DNA of 64,000 bases from JBBATK01 sp040398805. GTDB lineage: Bacteria; Bacteroidota; Ignavibacteria; Kapaibacteriales; NICIL-2. Each line of letters begins with the position of its first letter. Within the stretch, counting starts at the first letter, position 1. The position numbers and the translations under genes were made by a program. Positions 1 to 9,115 of this stretch are shown here, piece by piece. The stretch is taken from contig JBBATK010000004.1 in assembly GCA_040398805.1 (NCBI GenBank), positions 108,547 through 172,546 on the forward strand. The letters run 5' to 3'. The notes under the pieces are model-generated. The model ran no database searches and was not told the DNA's origin. It saw only the letters and a program-made list of their open reading frames with translations.

Positions 1-21
1 CCGTGGAGTGTTTTCGAAAAG

Positions 22-435
22 ATGAGCTACACGCCGGTGTACCGGTTCGAGTTGTTGGACGAGAACGGACGTCAGACACACGAGTGGATAGGCGCTCTGC
101 ATTTCGAGAGATTGATACGGACCATGCCGGAAGCGGTTCGGATGAAAGGCACTACCCGAGTCGATTCGTTGCGGTCTCGCAGCGAATGGGAATTCTCCGA
201 CACGTTGCGCACGGTGCAGACCACGGACGACATCCCCGTGGTGTTCTGGAGTGTGGACATCAGCCGCGACGGAGTTCCCGTGGAGGTGCATCGCATCCCT
301 CGCGCCGATGGCATGACCCCGAAGTTGCAGCAGCGTGCGAATGCCGAGTACATGAATGCCGTGCAAGAGGAAGCCAAGCGGTACGTGTATTATGATATCA
401 AGAGCTTCATCCTTTCGAAAGTGGCGGAATTGTGA
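22..435 (+). CDS. Conserved hypothetical protein upstream of truA
   Basis: A 137-residue soluble protein that I do not recognise. It has no signal peptide, membrane segment or catalytic motif that I can see. The first half is mixed and charged, and the C-terminal third is helical and charged (EEAKRYVYYDIKSFILSKV). Its TGA stop overlaps the GTG start of truA (GTGA at 432-435), so the two are probably translationally coupled and co-transcribed. Only 21 bases lie upstream in the window, with a GGAG at 5-8 that is rather far from the ATG. A competing overlapping frame starting at position 3 is not supported by composition. Function unknown. Confidence 0.75.
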   Translation: MSYTPVYRFELLDENGRQTHEWIGALHFERLIRTMPEAVRMKGTTRVDSLRSRSEWEFSDTLRTVQTTDDIPVVFWSVDISRDGVPVEVHRIPRADGMTPKLQQRANAEYMNAVQEEAKRYVYYDIKSFILSKVAEL

Positions 436-1199
436 AAACAGTCGTCCTCCGTGTGGCCTTCGACGGCACCAATTACAGCGGCATGCAGAATCAGCGCAGT
501 GCACCGAGTGTCCAGCAGGAGCTCGAGCGCGCCATGCGGGAGACCATCGGCTATCATTGTCACGTCATCGCCGCCGGGCGCACCGATGCCGGTGTCCACG
601 CCCGCGGCATGGTGGTGCACGCGCGCGTGCGGGACGACTGGGGTATCGAGGAGCACAAGATCAAGGTGGCCATCAATTCACGTCTGCCCAAAGACATCCG
701 CGTGACGGGCGCACAGCTCCGCGGGGACGATCTGTTCCATGCGAGATTCGATGCCACCGGTCGTGCCTACAGTTACACGCTCCAGACGCGGGAAGACCCC
801 TTGCATCGATTATATGCGTGGCAGACGCGCTATGTCATCGATGAAGAAGTTTTGACCAATAGCGCGAGCATATTCCTCGGTGTTCACAACTTCACCACCT
901 TCTCCAAGAACAATGAGGAGATCCACTCGTACATTTGCACCGTTGAAACCTGCAAGTGGGAGAAGATCCATGGTCACGAATTCCGCTTGCACATCAAGGC
1001 GAATCGTTTCGTGTACGGTATGGTGCGCTCACTTGTCGGCGCCATGGTCGATGCGGCCAGGGGCAAGAGGAGCATCGATGACCTGCGAACGAGTCTGGCT
1101 GCCTGCGACCGACGTTTCGTCAGTCCGTTGGCTCCCGCGGAAGGACTCGTCTTCGAAGCCGCTACCTATCCCGATGAATTACATGTGGAATTCGTTTGA
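432..1199 (+). CDS. truA: tRNA pseudouridine(38-40) synthase TruA
   Basis: Converts uridine to pseudouridine at positions 38-40 in the anticodon stem-loop of tRNAs. The 255-residue length is normal for the family. The N-terminus has the family motif VAFDGTNYSGMQ, and the catalytic motif GRTDAGVHA places the nucleophilic aspartate at D52. The second half carries the typical RFVYGMVRSLVGAMVDAARGK stretch split across the second TruA domain. The start is GTG at 432, overlapping the stop of the preceding gene in a GTGA junction. The next gene, an M48 lipoprotein, begins 58 bases after its stop. Recognition is secure. Confidence 0.95.
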   Translation: MKTVVLRVAFDGTNYSGMQNQRSAPSVQQELERAMRETIGYHCHVIAAGRTDAGVHARGMVVHARVRDDWGIEEHKIKVAINSRLPKDIRVTGAQLRGDDLFHARFDATGRAYSYTLQTREDPLHRLYAWQTRYVIDEEVLTNSASIFLGVHNFTTFSKNNEEIHSYICTVETCKWEKIHGHEFRLHIKANRFVYGMVRSLVGAMVDAARGKRSIDDLRTSLAACDRRFVSPLAPAEGLVFEAATYPDELHVEFV

Positions 1200-1257
1200 C
1201 TCATCCGGTCCTTCATGCACGTCCCGACTGCAGGGACCGCGTGCCAACCGTCTCTTC

Positions 1258-2049
1258 ATGAAGACGGGACTTGGCGTGGTCTGCATGCTCGTTTTGGCTC
1301 TGAGCGGTTGCAGTGACTTCAATGTGTTTCCCATATCGCAGGATGTGGCCCTCGGTGCGAACATCGATAAAGAGTTGCGCTCCAATACGCGGGAGTACCC
1401 TGTGTACGGAGATGCGGTGCTACGGAAGTACGTACAGGACATTGTGGATCGGCTCACATCGGTGCCCGACGTGAAGTACAGGAAAGAGTTTCCTTACACA
1501 GTGACAATACTGGACGAGCCGAAGACGATCAACGCTTTCTGCACGCCGGGCGGATACATCTACGTGTATACCGGACTTCTCAAGACGCTCGACAACGAAG
1601 CATCCCTTGCCGCCGTGCTCGGTCATGAGATTGCGCACGCCGAGTGCAGGCATAGTACGGAGCGCATGACCAAAGCCCTGGGCGCTCAGATCCTCCTTGA
1701 TGTCGCCTTGGGTACGGATGCATCGCAATCGGCGACGACAGCAGCGAACCTTTTCACGGGACTCGCCCTGCTGAAGAACAGTAGGGACAATGAAGAAGAA
1801 GCCGACGCGAAGTCGTTCCTGTACCTGCAGCATTCCGGTTGGTATCCCGGAGCCATACGGTATTTCTTCGAAAAGATCAGCGGCCGTTCGCGCGGCGGAT
1901 CGTTGGAGCGTTGGACCTCGACGCATCCTTTGCCGCAGGATCGTATCGAGGCGACCGAGCAAAGAGTGGCGGCCGCGAAGCTTCCGCCACCGACGGAAGC
2001 CCAGCTGCGTTCCGTTTCCTACATGGAGATGCGCAAGCGCATACGATAA
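1258..2049 (+). CDS. M48-family metalloprotease, predicted lipoprotein
   Basis: A zinc metalloprotease of the M48 (BepA/LoiP/Oma1-like) family, predicted to be membrane-anchored and to act in envelope protein quality control. I chose the ATG at 1258, because it gives a lipoprotein signal peptide (MKTGLGVVCMLVLALSGC, lipobox LSGC); the longer open frame upstream lies inside truA. The zinc site HEIAH starts at H123, and a downstream NEEEADAKS motif supplies the third ligand glutamate, as is standard for M48. The length is 263 residues, so it lacks the C-terminal TPR domain found in BepA. Family assignment is firm; the physiological substrate is unknown. Confidence 0.88.
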   Translation: MKTGLGVVCMLVLALSGCSDFNVFPISQDVALGANIDKELRSNTREYPVYGDAVLRKYVQDIVDRLTSVPDVKYRKEFPYTVTILDEPKTINAFCTPGGYIYVYTGLLKTLDNEASLAAVLGHEIAHAECRHSTERMTKALGAQILLDVALGTDASQSATTAANLFTGLALLKNSRDNEEEADAKSFLYLQHSGWYPGAIRYFFEKISGRSRGGSLERWTSTHPLPQDRIEATEQRVAAAKLPPPTEAQLRSVSYMEMRKRIR

Positions 2050-2098
2050 GGATGATGAAGCTGACGGAGCTAGGTATGAATGAAAGGAGAGAGATTCG

Positions 2099-2893
2099 AT
2101 GACCGCAGGAGAAAAGACGAGACGTATCCAGGAATCGACGAGCATGCTGTGCGTAGGCCTTGACACTAGTGTGGAGAGACTGCCTGAGGGATTGCCTCGA
2201 ACGCTTGATGGCATGGTGAGCTTCAATCGTCATATCATCGAGGCGACGAAGGACCTGTGCTGTGCGTACAAGATCAACTTCGCGTTCTACGAACAGTACG
2301 GTCACGAAGGGATGACGGCGCTCGAGCAGACCGCGGCTCTTCTGCCTTCAACGCATATCCGTATCGCCGATGCGAAGAGAGGTGACATCGGAAATACGGC
2401 CGAAGCATATGCGCGTTCCGTTTTCGAGCACATGCCCTTCGATGCCGTAACGGTGAGTCCGTACATGGGACATGATTCCGTGACACCGTTCCTGGCCTAT
2501 GCCGACAAACTCGTGTTCATTCTCGCCTTGACGTCGAATCCCGGTTCGCATGAGTTCCAACGACTACAACTGGCGGGCAGACCGCTCTACCAAATCGTCA
2601 TGGACGCTGCTCTCGACTGGGCGGGTCCGGCTGAACGCGGTTTCGTGGTAGGGGCTACACATCCTCAGGAGCTCGAGGCCATTCGCACGCGCCATCCGCA
2701 CGTTCCGCTGCTCATACCGGGGGTGGGTGCCCAAGGTGGCGACCCTGTCGCACTCCGTCTCGCCAACGGGAACGGTCCTGCGTTCATCAATTCCTCTCGA
2801 GCCATCCTGTATGCCTCGAGCGGAGCCGACTTCGCGGAGCGTGCGCGCGAGGTTGCGCTCAGCACCGCAGCGGACCTCAAGTCCTCCGCTTGA
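2099..2893 (+). CDS. pyrF: Orotidine 5'-phosphate decarboxylase (type 2)
   Basis: Catalyses decarboxylation of OMP to UMP, the last step of de novo pyrimidine synthesis. The 264-residue length and sequence style match the longer type 2 subfamily found in Bacteroidota, actinobacteria and others. The catalytic D-x-K-x-x-D array is visible as DAKRGDIGNTAEAYA. A phosphate-binding stretch follows near the C-terminus (PGVGAQGGDP). A good ribosome binding site, AAAGGAGAG (2083-2091), precedes the ATG. The gene stands 49 bases after the M48 protease gene on the same strand, with no functional link apparent. Confidence 0.94.
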   Translation: MTAGEKTRRIQESTSMLCVGLDTSVERLPEGLPRTLDGMVSFNRHIIEATKDLCCAYKINFAFYEQYGHEGMTALEQTAALLPSTHIRIADAKRGDIGNTAEAYARSVFEHMPFDAVTVSPYMGHDSVTPFLAYADKLVFILALTSNPGSHEFQRLQLAGRPLYQIVMDAALDWAGPAERGFVVGATHPQELEAIRTRHPHVPLLIPGVGAQGGDPVALRLANGNGPAFINSSRAILYASSGADFAERAREVALSTAADLKSSA

Positions 2894-3094
2894 AGGCGAT
2901 TCTGCTATCCGCACCCGCAACGGAACACCGTTTGTCCGTTTCTTAAGAATCCATCCTCCGCTCCCGCCTATCCGTTCCTGCGTTCGTGAACATCGAACCT
3001 CTTGCGTGCGCATGGTCGGTTTGTGAGTCAGCACTCTTGGTGCACCAGCCATCCCGCTCTTCGAATGATGTGTCAACCACAAGGAGATCATGAG

Positions 3095-4237
3095 ATGAGA
3101 GCGACAGATTCCATTCCCGAACAGCATTTGCAGCGTGCCGTTCAGCGCGTGCTGGGCAATCCGGGGAACGTGTACGCCACCCAATGCGGTAAACGGTTGC
3201 AGGTTTTGGCGCCGGGAAGAGTGAATGTGCACGAAGGACCCGATTACCTGGATATGGCATTGCTCCTTGATGCGCGCGTCGTCGTGGGGGCAGGGGAGTT
3301 CCACCGACGCAGCAGCGATTGGCTTGCCCACGATCACGACGCCAACATCCTGTATTCGAACGTGGTGCTTCATATCGTTCTGGAGCACGACGGGAGAGGT
3401 CGCGAATCGGGCTCCGGCAGGACCATCCCCGTGCTCGTTCTCGATTCGTCGAAAGTCGTGGCATGTCTTCACGGCGGTACGAACGGTGGAGCCGAGGATG
3501 TGGCAGAGGAGATCCATGCGTATGCGTTGATACGGCTGTTGCGTCTCACCGCAGAGCATACCGAACGGCTGTCATTACGCACCATCGCCGAGGTGCTGCC
3601 GTGGTCTGTGGAGTCCTTCCTTCGGCGCTACGCGCAGAAGCGTCATCGACCAGCAGCGGACAGGTACTACCTGGAGCGGGTGGTCGCCCATGTACCCTAC
3701 TCGCCGCATCAGCGCTTCGTTGCCGCGATCGCCCGCGGCGAGGTGCACCGCGTGCATGAGGCGCTGCGGCAGCTCGTGTCCACGAGCATCGCGGGGGAGG
3801 GAGAGCATCTGCGACGGGAGATCATTCTGAACTGTGTCATTCCGTGTTGCCTGGCGGTGGCCAGGGACGAAGCGCGCATCGGCATCTTCGATTGGTACTG
3901 GAGCCTGGAGGCGCTCTATGCGTACGGAAGCCTCACCCGTATCTTCCGAGGATCGTCCCAACGATATGTCTGGCAACAACAAGGCATGCTCGAGATTGCC
4001 CGTGAACGGTCCAAAGACGTACGCCTGCATGAGACGGTGATACCGTACGGCGGCGATCGCTCGATGGCACGCGAGGTGGGGCGAGCGATTGATGACGAAG
4101 TGACGCAGGGAACGGATGGATGGGCGAGAGTGGGGACGGAGGACGAAACGGACGCAGTCTCCATCGGCAACCCTTCGGATACGTCTGCCGCCACCCGTGC
4201 TGACGAGCCGACGGGACCGCTCCCGATGGGGCTGTGA
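3095..4237 (+). CDS. DUF2851 family protein
   Basis: A 380-residue protein of the DUF2851 family, which is widespread in Bacteroidota and has no known function. Hallmarks of the N-terminal half are a glycine-asparagine turn followed by EGPDYLDM, then GAGEFHRRSSDWLAHDHD and a YSNVVLHIVLEHD strand, all conserved in the family. I placed the start at 3095 because AAGGAG (3081-3086) sits at proper spacing; an earlier ATG at 3090 runs straight into a stop, and the longer open frame from 3002 has no ribosome binding site. The last 50 residues are acidic and low-complexity. There is no signal peptide. Function unknown. Confidence 0.85.
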   Translation: MRATDSIPEQHLQRAVQRVLGNPGNVYATQCGKRLQVLAPGRVNVHEGPDYLDMALLLDARVVVGAGEFHRRSSDWLAHDHDANILYSNVVLHIVLEHDGRGRESGSGRTIPVLVLDSSKVVACLHGGTNGGAEDVAEEIHAYALIRLLRLTAEHTERLSLRTIAEVLPWSVESFLRRYAQKRHRPAADRYYLERVVAHVPYSPHQRFVAAIARGEVHRVHEALRQLVSTSIAGEGEHLRREIILNCVIPCCLAVARDEARIGIFDWYWSLEALYAYGSLTRIFRGSSQRYVWQQQGMLEIARERSKDVRLHETVIPYGGDRSMAREVGRAIDDEVTQGTDGWARVGTEDETDAVSIGNPSDTSAATRADEPTGPLPMGL

Positions 4238-4248
4238 GCGGTCTTGGC

Positions 4249-4256
4249 TATCTTTG
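4249..4256 (+). promoter_or_regulatory. Candidate Bacteroidota -7 element upstream of the SDR gene
   Basis: TATCTTTG is an exact match to the Bacteroidota -7 consensus TAnnTTTG and lies 36 bases before the ATG at 4293. No convincing TTG/TTTG -33 element is seen 18-21 bases upstream, so this is a partial promoter match. It would drive the packed 4293-8449 gene run. Confidence 0.4.
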
Positions 4257-4292
4257 CAGACGTCGTTTCGATAACTTCTTCACACAGACCAC

Positions 4293-5321
4293 ATGACGCA
4301 GACATATTCCTTGGTGACGGGAGCGAATGGTGAAATCGGACATTCCCTGTTGGAGGCACTGCACGCGGAAGGGAAGAGCATCATCGCGGTGGACCTTCAG
4401 CCGTTCTCGGATTCCGCTGCTGCCCTTTGCGCACGCACCTACAGCGGTGCCATGGGCGATATCACGAATCCCGATCTCTACAAGGACCTGTCGAACGACG
4501 ATGTCACCGAGGTGTATCACCTGGCCGCGTTGCTGTCGACGAGCGCGGAGAAGAATCCGCCGCTTGCACAGACCGTGAATGTCGGTGGAACCCTGCAGTT
4601 GCTTGAATACGCGCGCATGACCGGTAAGCGACTCGGCACGCCGGTCGTCTTCATGTTCCCGAGCACGATCGCCGTGTATGGTTTTCCTACCCTCGAAGAG
4701 AAGACACGTGCGGGCAGAGTGGACGAGACTCAAGGATTGCAGCCGCGGACCATGTATGGCATCAACAAGCTGTATTGCGAAAATCTCGGTGCCTATTTCG
4801 ATGAGTTGTACATGCAATTGGCACCGGACAAAGAGTCGGGGTGGGTGGACTTTCGCGGGGTGCGATTCCCGGGATTGATTTCGGCGTTCACCGTTCCCAC
4901 CGGCGGCACGAGCGACTACGCACCGGAGATGGTCCATGCGGCTGCCCAAGGCAAACCGTACGCATGCTTCGTGCGTCCCGATGCTCGCATACCCTTCATG
5001 GCCATGCCCGACGGTGTCCGTGCGTTGCTCGAACTTCGCGCCGCACCGAAATCCAAACTCACGCGTCACATCTACAACATCGGTGCCTTTGCGCCATCGG
5101 CCGACGAGATTCGCCAGCAGGTTCAAGCGATGTTCCCCTCGGCGGAGATCACCTTCAGTACTCATCCTCATCGTCAGGCGATCGTGGACTCGTGGTGCAT
5201 GGATGTCAACGACGATGCGGCGCAGGCGGATTGGGGATGGAAAGCCGCCTACGACTTCTCTCGCACGTTCACGGAATACCTTGCGCCGCACATAACCAAG
5301 AGATATGCAAGCGGTATCTGA
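4293..5321 (+). CDS. SDR-type L-threonine 3-dehydrogenase-like protein
   Basis: An extended short-chain dehydrogenase of 342 residues. The NAD site is TGANGEIG at the N-terminus and the active-site Tyr/Lys pair is in MYGINKLYCE. The central segment RFPGLIS...GGTSDYA and the C-terminal YNIGAF and RQAIVDSW motifs are characteristic of the epimerase-like L-threonine 3-dehydrogenases, which oxidise L-threonine to 2-amino-3-ketobutyrate. A generic UDP-sugar epimerase is less likely because these segments are specific. No kbl-like partner gene is adjacent. The following membrane-protein gene overlaps its end by 17 bases if its first ATG is used. Confidence 0.85.
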   Translation: MTQTYSLVTGANGEIGHSLLEALHAEGKSIIAVDLQPFSDSAAALCARTYSGAMGDITNPDLYKDLSNDDVTEVYHLAALLSTSAEKNPPLAQTVNVGGTLQLLEYARMTGKRLGTPVVFMFPSTIAVYGFPTLEEKTRAGRVDETQGLQPRTMYGINKLYCENLGAYFDELYMQLAPDKESGWVDFRGVRFPGLISAFTVPTGGTSDYAPEMVHAAAQGKPYACFVRPDARIPFMAMPDGVRALLELRAAPKSKLTRHIYNIGAFAPSADEIRQQVQAMFPSAEITFSTHPHRQAIVDSWCMDVNDDAAQADWGWKAAYDFSRTFTEYLAPHITKRYASGI

Positions 5322-6804
5322 ACCATTCATGCATGCGACTCCTGACGACGGTTCGTCGACGAGATTCGCCGACGCCGTCGTGCTTCTGTTTGCATTCCCC
5401 ATAGCCTATGCGGTGTCGCCGTTCCACTTGTTCAGCTTCGATACGGTGCTTATCTCTCTGTGCGACCTCGGCATAAGCTTTTTCAGTCTTATGGTGATCA
5501 TCCGTGCCGTTACAGGACGTCGCGTCATGCGGCTGCCTATGGACATTCCCACATCGGCCCTGCTCGCCCTCATGTTCGCGGCCCTTTGCAGCATCATTCC
5601 TCCACTGCTCTCAGGCAGTCCAGCGTACCTGCAGCAATACCTGAAGTCCACCATGCACTTTGCCTACATGTGGCTGTTTGCCGTGTGTTGTGCGGCAACG
5701 GTCGTGAAGCCCGAAGTCCTTGTCATGCTGTTCCGCGTGTTCGTCGTTCTCGCCATTCCGATCAACATCTTCGGTATCTACCAAGTTCCCGCCCGGGCCT
5801 TCGACTGGCCCTTGGCATGGATAGAATACTCGGGCAGTGCGGTGAAGCAGACGAATCAGCTGTCACTCGAATTCGATGGGTTCTTCCGGGCCACCTCCAT
5901 TTTCAGTGAACCTTCTGCCTTCGCCATTTTCACGATGACGACGGCGATCATTCTCCTGGTACCGCACCTGTTCTACAACAAACGAATAGTGGAAAACAGG
6001 GTCCTGTTCTATCTCTCGCTCTACACCAGTTTCATCAGCATGTTCTTGACGTTTTCCTTGACGATCGTTTTGCAGTTCGCAGGATTCATCGTGGCCGTCT
6101 TTCTTCTTTCCCGCAGGTCAACGGTGAAGAAATTGCTGACGATGTTCTCCGTCATGACCGTCGTCTTCGTCGGCACGAACGTCGCTATCTCCACCTACGC
6201 GGGCTCGGATCTGTTCGACTTGTATTTCCGTCGTGTGGCTAGCAACATCGTGGGTGAAGACAAGATAGAGGCGGTGTCGGGCGATTCGTTCGGCGTGCGC
6301 GCCGATGCCCAGAAAGCGGCGATCTCCATCTGGAAGGCGAACCCGATTCTCGGGTCGGGCTTCGGATGCCTAGGCTACGTGCGAAGCAACGAGGGGTTGT
6401 TCGGCGTGAACGCCTTGCAGATGTACCTGTTCACGTTCGCAACAACGGGTGCCTTGGGCGGACTTGCCATCGTCGTGTACACCTTCGGACTGAGCATCGG
6501 CCTGATGCGCGTGCTCATTCGACGACAGCGCGAACGCACCGATTCGGCGGTCATCGGCTCGGAGGACATCGTCTTGGCGATTGCCGCATTCCTCTGCTGT
6601 AATGAGGCTGTTCACGGCCTCTCCTCGGACGATCTTATCCTGCAATATCACTGGGTGGTCATGGGAGTCGTGAGCCTTGTGTACTATCATCCCCGTCTGA
6701 ACGTCGTTCGGGGCACGTCGGTCGTTGTGCTCGCATTCCGGCCGTCAGCCCGCGTCTCGCTGTTCGAAGCAGGGAAATCGTTAACCGAAAGGAAGAGTGC
6801 GTGA
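5305..6804 (+). CDS. O-antigen ligase/polymerase (Wzy/WaaL-like) membrane protein
   Basis: A 499-residue polytopic inner-membrane protein with about 10-12 hydrophobic segments and a large extracytoplasmic loop before the last helices (roughly residues 300-360). This is the layout of the Wzy/O-antigen ligase family, which polymerises or ligates surface polysaccharide units. The conserved region around NPILGSGFGCLG (the typical 'NP..G.G.g' motif) supports this. The first ATG at 5305 overlaps the preceding gene; ATG at 5330 is an alternative. Its TGA overlaps the GTG start of folD (GTGA at 6801-6804), implying coupling. No glycosyltransferases are nearby, so the pathway partner is unknown. Confidence 0.7.
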   Translation: MQAVSEPFMHATPDDGSSTRFADAVVLLFAFPIAYAVSPFHLFSFDTVLISLCDLGISFFSLMVIIRAVTGRRVMRLPMDIPTSALLALMFAALCSIIPPLLSGSPAYLQQYLKSTMHFAYMWLFAVCCAATVVKPEVLVMLFRVFVVLAIPINIFGIYQVPARAFDWPLAWIEYSGSAVKQTNQLSLEFDGFFRATSIFSEPSAFAIFTMTTAIILLVPHLFYNKRIVENRVLFYLSLYTSFISMFLTFSLTIVLQFAGFIVAVFLLSRRSTVKKLLTMFSVMTVVFVGTNVAISTYAGSDLFDLYFRRVASNIVGEDKIEAVSGDSFGVRADAQKAAISIWKANPILGSGFGCLGYVRSNEGLFGVNALQMYLFTFATTGALGGLAIVVYTFGLSIGLMRVLIRRQRERTDSAVIGSEDIVLAIAAFLCCNEAVHGLSSDDLILQYHWVVMGVVSLVYYHPRLNVVRGTSVVVLAFRPSARVSLFEAGKSLTERKSA

Positions 6805-7682
6805 TACTGATCGATGGCAAATACACGGCTGCATGCATCCGTGAGGAACTCCGTTTGGACATCCTGAAACGCGTCGAGTCCGGTCGTTCCATTCCGGGAC
6901 TTGCCTTGCTGTTGGTGGGAGACAATCCCGCGTCTGCGGTATATGTGGGCGGGAAGGACAAGGCATGCAAGGAGATCGGCATGGAGTCCACCATTCTTCG
7001 CCTGCCGGCGACGACGTCCGAGGAGGACGTCTTGCGCATCCTTGCGGAGTGGAATGCCGATGCGTCGATCCACGGCATCCTGGTGCAGTTGCCGTTACCC
7101 AAACATATCGATGAGCAGCGGGTGATCATGGCCATCGACCCGCACAAGGACGTGGACGGATTTCATCCCGAGAACGTCGGACGGTTGTCGTTGGGACTTC
7201 CCGGATTCCTTCCATGTACGCCGGCCGGAGTCGTCGAGCTTTTGAAGCGGTACTCCATTCCTACCCGTGGTCGTCATGCCGTCGTGGTAGGACGCAGCAA
7301 TATCGTGGGCAAGCCCATGGCGAGCCTGCTCATGCGCAAGGGCCAGGGGGGTGATGCTGTCGTCACCGTCTGTCACTCTGCTGCTCCGGACCTGCGGACG
7401 TACACGACCCAGGCGGATATCCTCATTGCGGCTGTCGGTGTTCCCCACCTGCTCGGGCCGGACGATGTCAAGGACGGCGCCGTGGTGATCGATGTCGGCA
7501 TGAACAGGATAGAGGATCCGTCCCGCAGCAGTGGAACGCGACTGGTAGGAGACGTAGACTTTGACGCGGTAGCACCGAAGTGCTCCGCCATTACTCCGGT
7601 GCCCGGAGGTGTGGGACCCATGACCATCGCCATGTTGTTGCGCAATACCTTGAGAGCGGCGGAAAACGGAGATGATGAATGA
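6801..7682 (+). CDS. folD: Bifunctional methylenetetrahydrofolate dehydrogenase/cyclohydrolase FolD
   Basis: Interconverts 5,10-methylene-, methenyl- and 10-formyl-tetrahydrofolate, supplying one-carbon units. The 293 residues are typical. The active site YVGGKDKACKE has the catalytic tyrosine (Y48) and lysine (K54). The QLPLPKHID motif and the Rossmann signature VVVGRSNIVGKP follow, and the C-terminal PVPGGVGPMTIAML is diagnostic. The start is GTG at 6801, overlapping the stop of the upstream membrane-protein gene; the stop overlaps the next ATG (ATGA at 7679-7682). The chain of overlaps suggests one operon, although the products belong to unrelated pathways. Confidence 0.96.
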   Translation: MILIDGKYTAACIREELRLDILKRVESGRSIPGLALLLVGDNPASAVYVGGKDKACKEIGMESTILRLPATTSEEDVLRILAEWNADASIHGILVQLPLPKHIDEQRVIMAIDPHKDVDGFHPENVGRLSLGLPGFLPCTPAGVVELLKRYSIPTRGRHAVVVGRSNIVGKPMASLLMRKGQGGDAVVTVCHSAAPDLRTYTTQADILIAAVGVPHLLGPDDVKDGAVVIDVGMNRIEDPSRSSGTRLVGDVDFDAVAPKCSAITPVPGGVGPMTIAMLLRNTLRAAENGDDE

Positions 7683-8449
7683 AGAGAACCTCGCTGACGA
7701 TCCTATCGGAAGACAACGACATCGTCGTCGTCAACAAACCTTCCGGACTATTGTCCATTCCGGACCGTTTCAAGAAGGATGAGCCGAACATCCGGCGTAT
7801 TCTTGAAGAGAAGTACGGAAAGATCTTCGTCGTGCACCGCCTTGACAAGGACACGAGCGGTGTCATGGTGTTCGCTCGGCACGCAGACTCCCATCGGAAC
7901 CTCTCGATGCAGTTCGAACATCATAGCATCGACAAGAGGTATCTGGCGATCATGGCCGGTGTCATGACGAAGGACGATGTCGATATCGACATCCCATTGA
8001 TGCCGAACCCTCGTGTTCCGGGAACGATGATGCCGTCGGCCAGAGGCAAAGCGTCGCACACCTCCGTCCACGTACTCGAGCGGTTCCGCGTAGCCACGTA
8101 CGTGGAGTGTCAGCTCAAGACCGGCCGGCAGCACCAGTTGCGCGTGCACTGCGCCGCCATCGGTTTTCCGCTGCTCGTGGATGCCACCTACGGTCGCTCC
8201 TCGGAGTTTCGCCTTTCGCAGATCAAGCGTCGGTATCGCTTGCAAAAGGACGTGGAGGAGCAACCCATCATGTCCAGAACCACCCTGCACGCCCATTCGC
8301 TGAGTTTTACCCACCCGGGTTCGGGCGAAGCGTGTACTTTTGTAGCTGATCCGCCTAAGGATTTTAAAGCGCTCCTGACCGTGCTTCGCAAATATTCTGC
8401 GTCCATGTCAGCGCCTGTTCCGCTTGGGGGCGATCGCAGTCAACTGTGA
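7679..8449 (+). CDS. RluA-family pseudouridine synthase
   Basis: A 256-residue pseudouridine synthase acting on rRNA or tRNA. The catalytic motif HRLDKDTSG contains the nucleophile D56, and the RluA-type KTGRQHQLRVH motif is present near residues 143-153. There is no N-terminal S4 domain, so it resembles the short RluA/TruC-type enzymes rather than RluC/RluD. The target nucleotide cannot be deduced from sequence alone. The ATG overlaps the folD stop (ATGA), and only 18 bases separate its stop from adk. Confidence 0.88.
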   Translation: MKRTSLTILSEDNDIVVVNKPSGLLSIPDRFKKDEPNIRRILEEKYGKIFVVHRLDKDTSGVMVFARHADSHRNLSMQFEHHSIDKRYLAIMAGVMTKDDVDIDIPLMPNPRVPGTMMPSARGKASHTSVHVLERFRVATYVECQLKTGRQHQLRVHCAAIGFPLLVDATYGRSSEFRLSQIKRRYRLQKDVEEQPIMSRTTLHAHSLSFTHPGSGEACTFVADPPKDFKALLTVLRKYSASMSAPVPLGGDRSQL

Positions 8450-8467
8450 CCTTTTACTCTACGGGTT

Positions 8468-9019
8468 ATGTTTCTCATTCTCTTTGGTGCACCGGGCGTC
8501 GGTAAAGGAACTCAGGCAGAGGTACTCGCGCGTCGTACCGGGCTTCCTCATCTCTCCACGGGCGATGAATTCCGCCGGAACATTCAGGGAGGCACGGAGC
8601 TTGGTGTCCGAGTCCGCCAGATCGTCGACTCCGGGCAGCTCGTGCCGGACGACTTGGTCGTCGAGATCGTGGTCAGCGCGCTCGAGCGCGATACATATGC
8701 CGACGGATGCATCTTCGACGGCTTTCCTCGTACCCTTCATCAAGCGCAGAAGCTCGATGAGATACTTGCCCTGAAACATCAATCGATCTCCATGGTTATT
8801 AACATTGAGGTCCCGGAAAGCGATATCATCGAGCGTCTCATGAAACGTGGCCGTCAGGATGACAACGAGGAGGTGATTCGTCACCGACTGCATGTGTATG
8901 AGGAGCAGACATCCCCTTTGGTCAGGTACTACCGCGATCAGGGAAAGCTGCACAGCATTGATGGCAGTGCCGATGTGGATACCGTGAACGAATCGATCAT
9001 GGGTCTGCTTCCCGCATGA
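8468..9019 (+). CDS. adk: Adenylate kinase (short-lid form)
   Basis: Phosphorylates AMP with ATP to give two ADP. The P-loop GAPGVGKGT spans residues 7-15, with K13 contacting phosphate. LSTGDEFR and DGFPRT are the AMP-site motifs, and GRQDDNEEVIRHRL contains the conserved arginines of the lid region. At 183 residues it is a short form lacking the 27-residue extended (zinc-type) lid. The distance of 18 bases from the upstream gene suggests co-transcription. No clear ribosome binding site precedes the ATG, which is common in this phylum. Confidence 0.93.
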   Translation: MFLILFGAPGVGKGTQAEVLARRTGLPHLSTGDEFRRNIQGGTELGVRVRQIVDSGQLVPDDLVVEIVVSALERDTYADGCIFDGFPRTLHQAQKLDEILALKHQSISMVINIEVPESDIIERLMKRGRQDDNEEVIRHRLHVYEEQTSPLVRYYRDQGKLHSIDGSADVDTVNESIMGLLPA

Positions 9020-9115
9020 ATCCTCGCTTCGCCGATGGGGCGGAGAACACGATAACCCGGACTTGTCCGTTGACAACCGTAGGCATTTTCTCTTTCTTCA
9101 TTTGATCATTTCCCT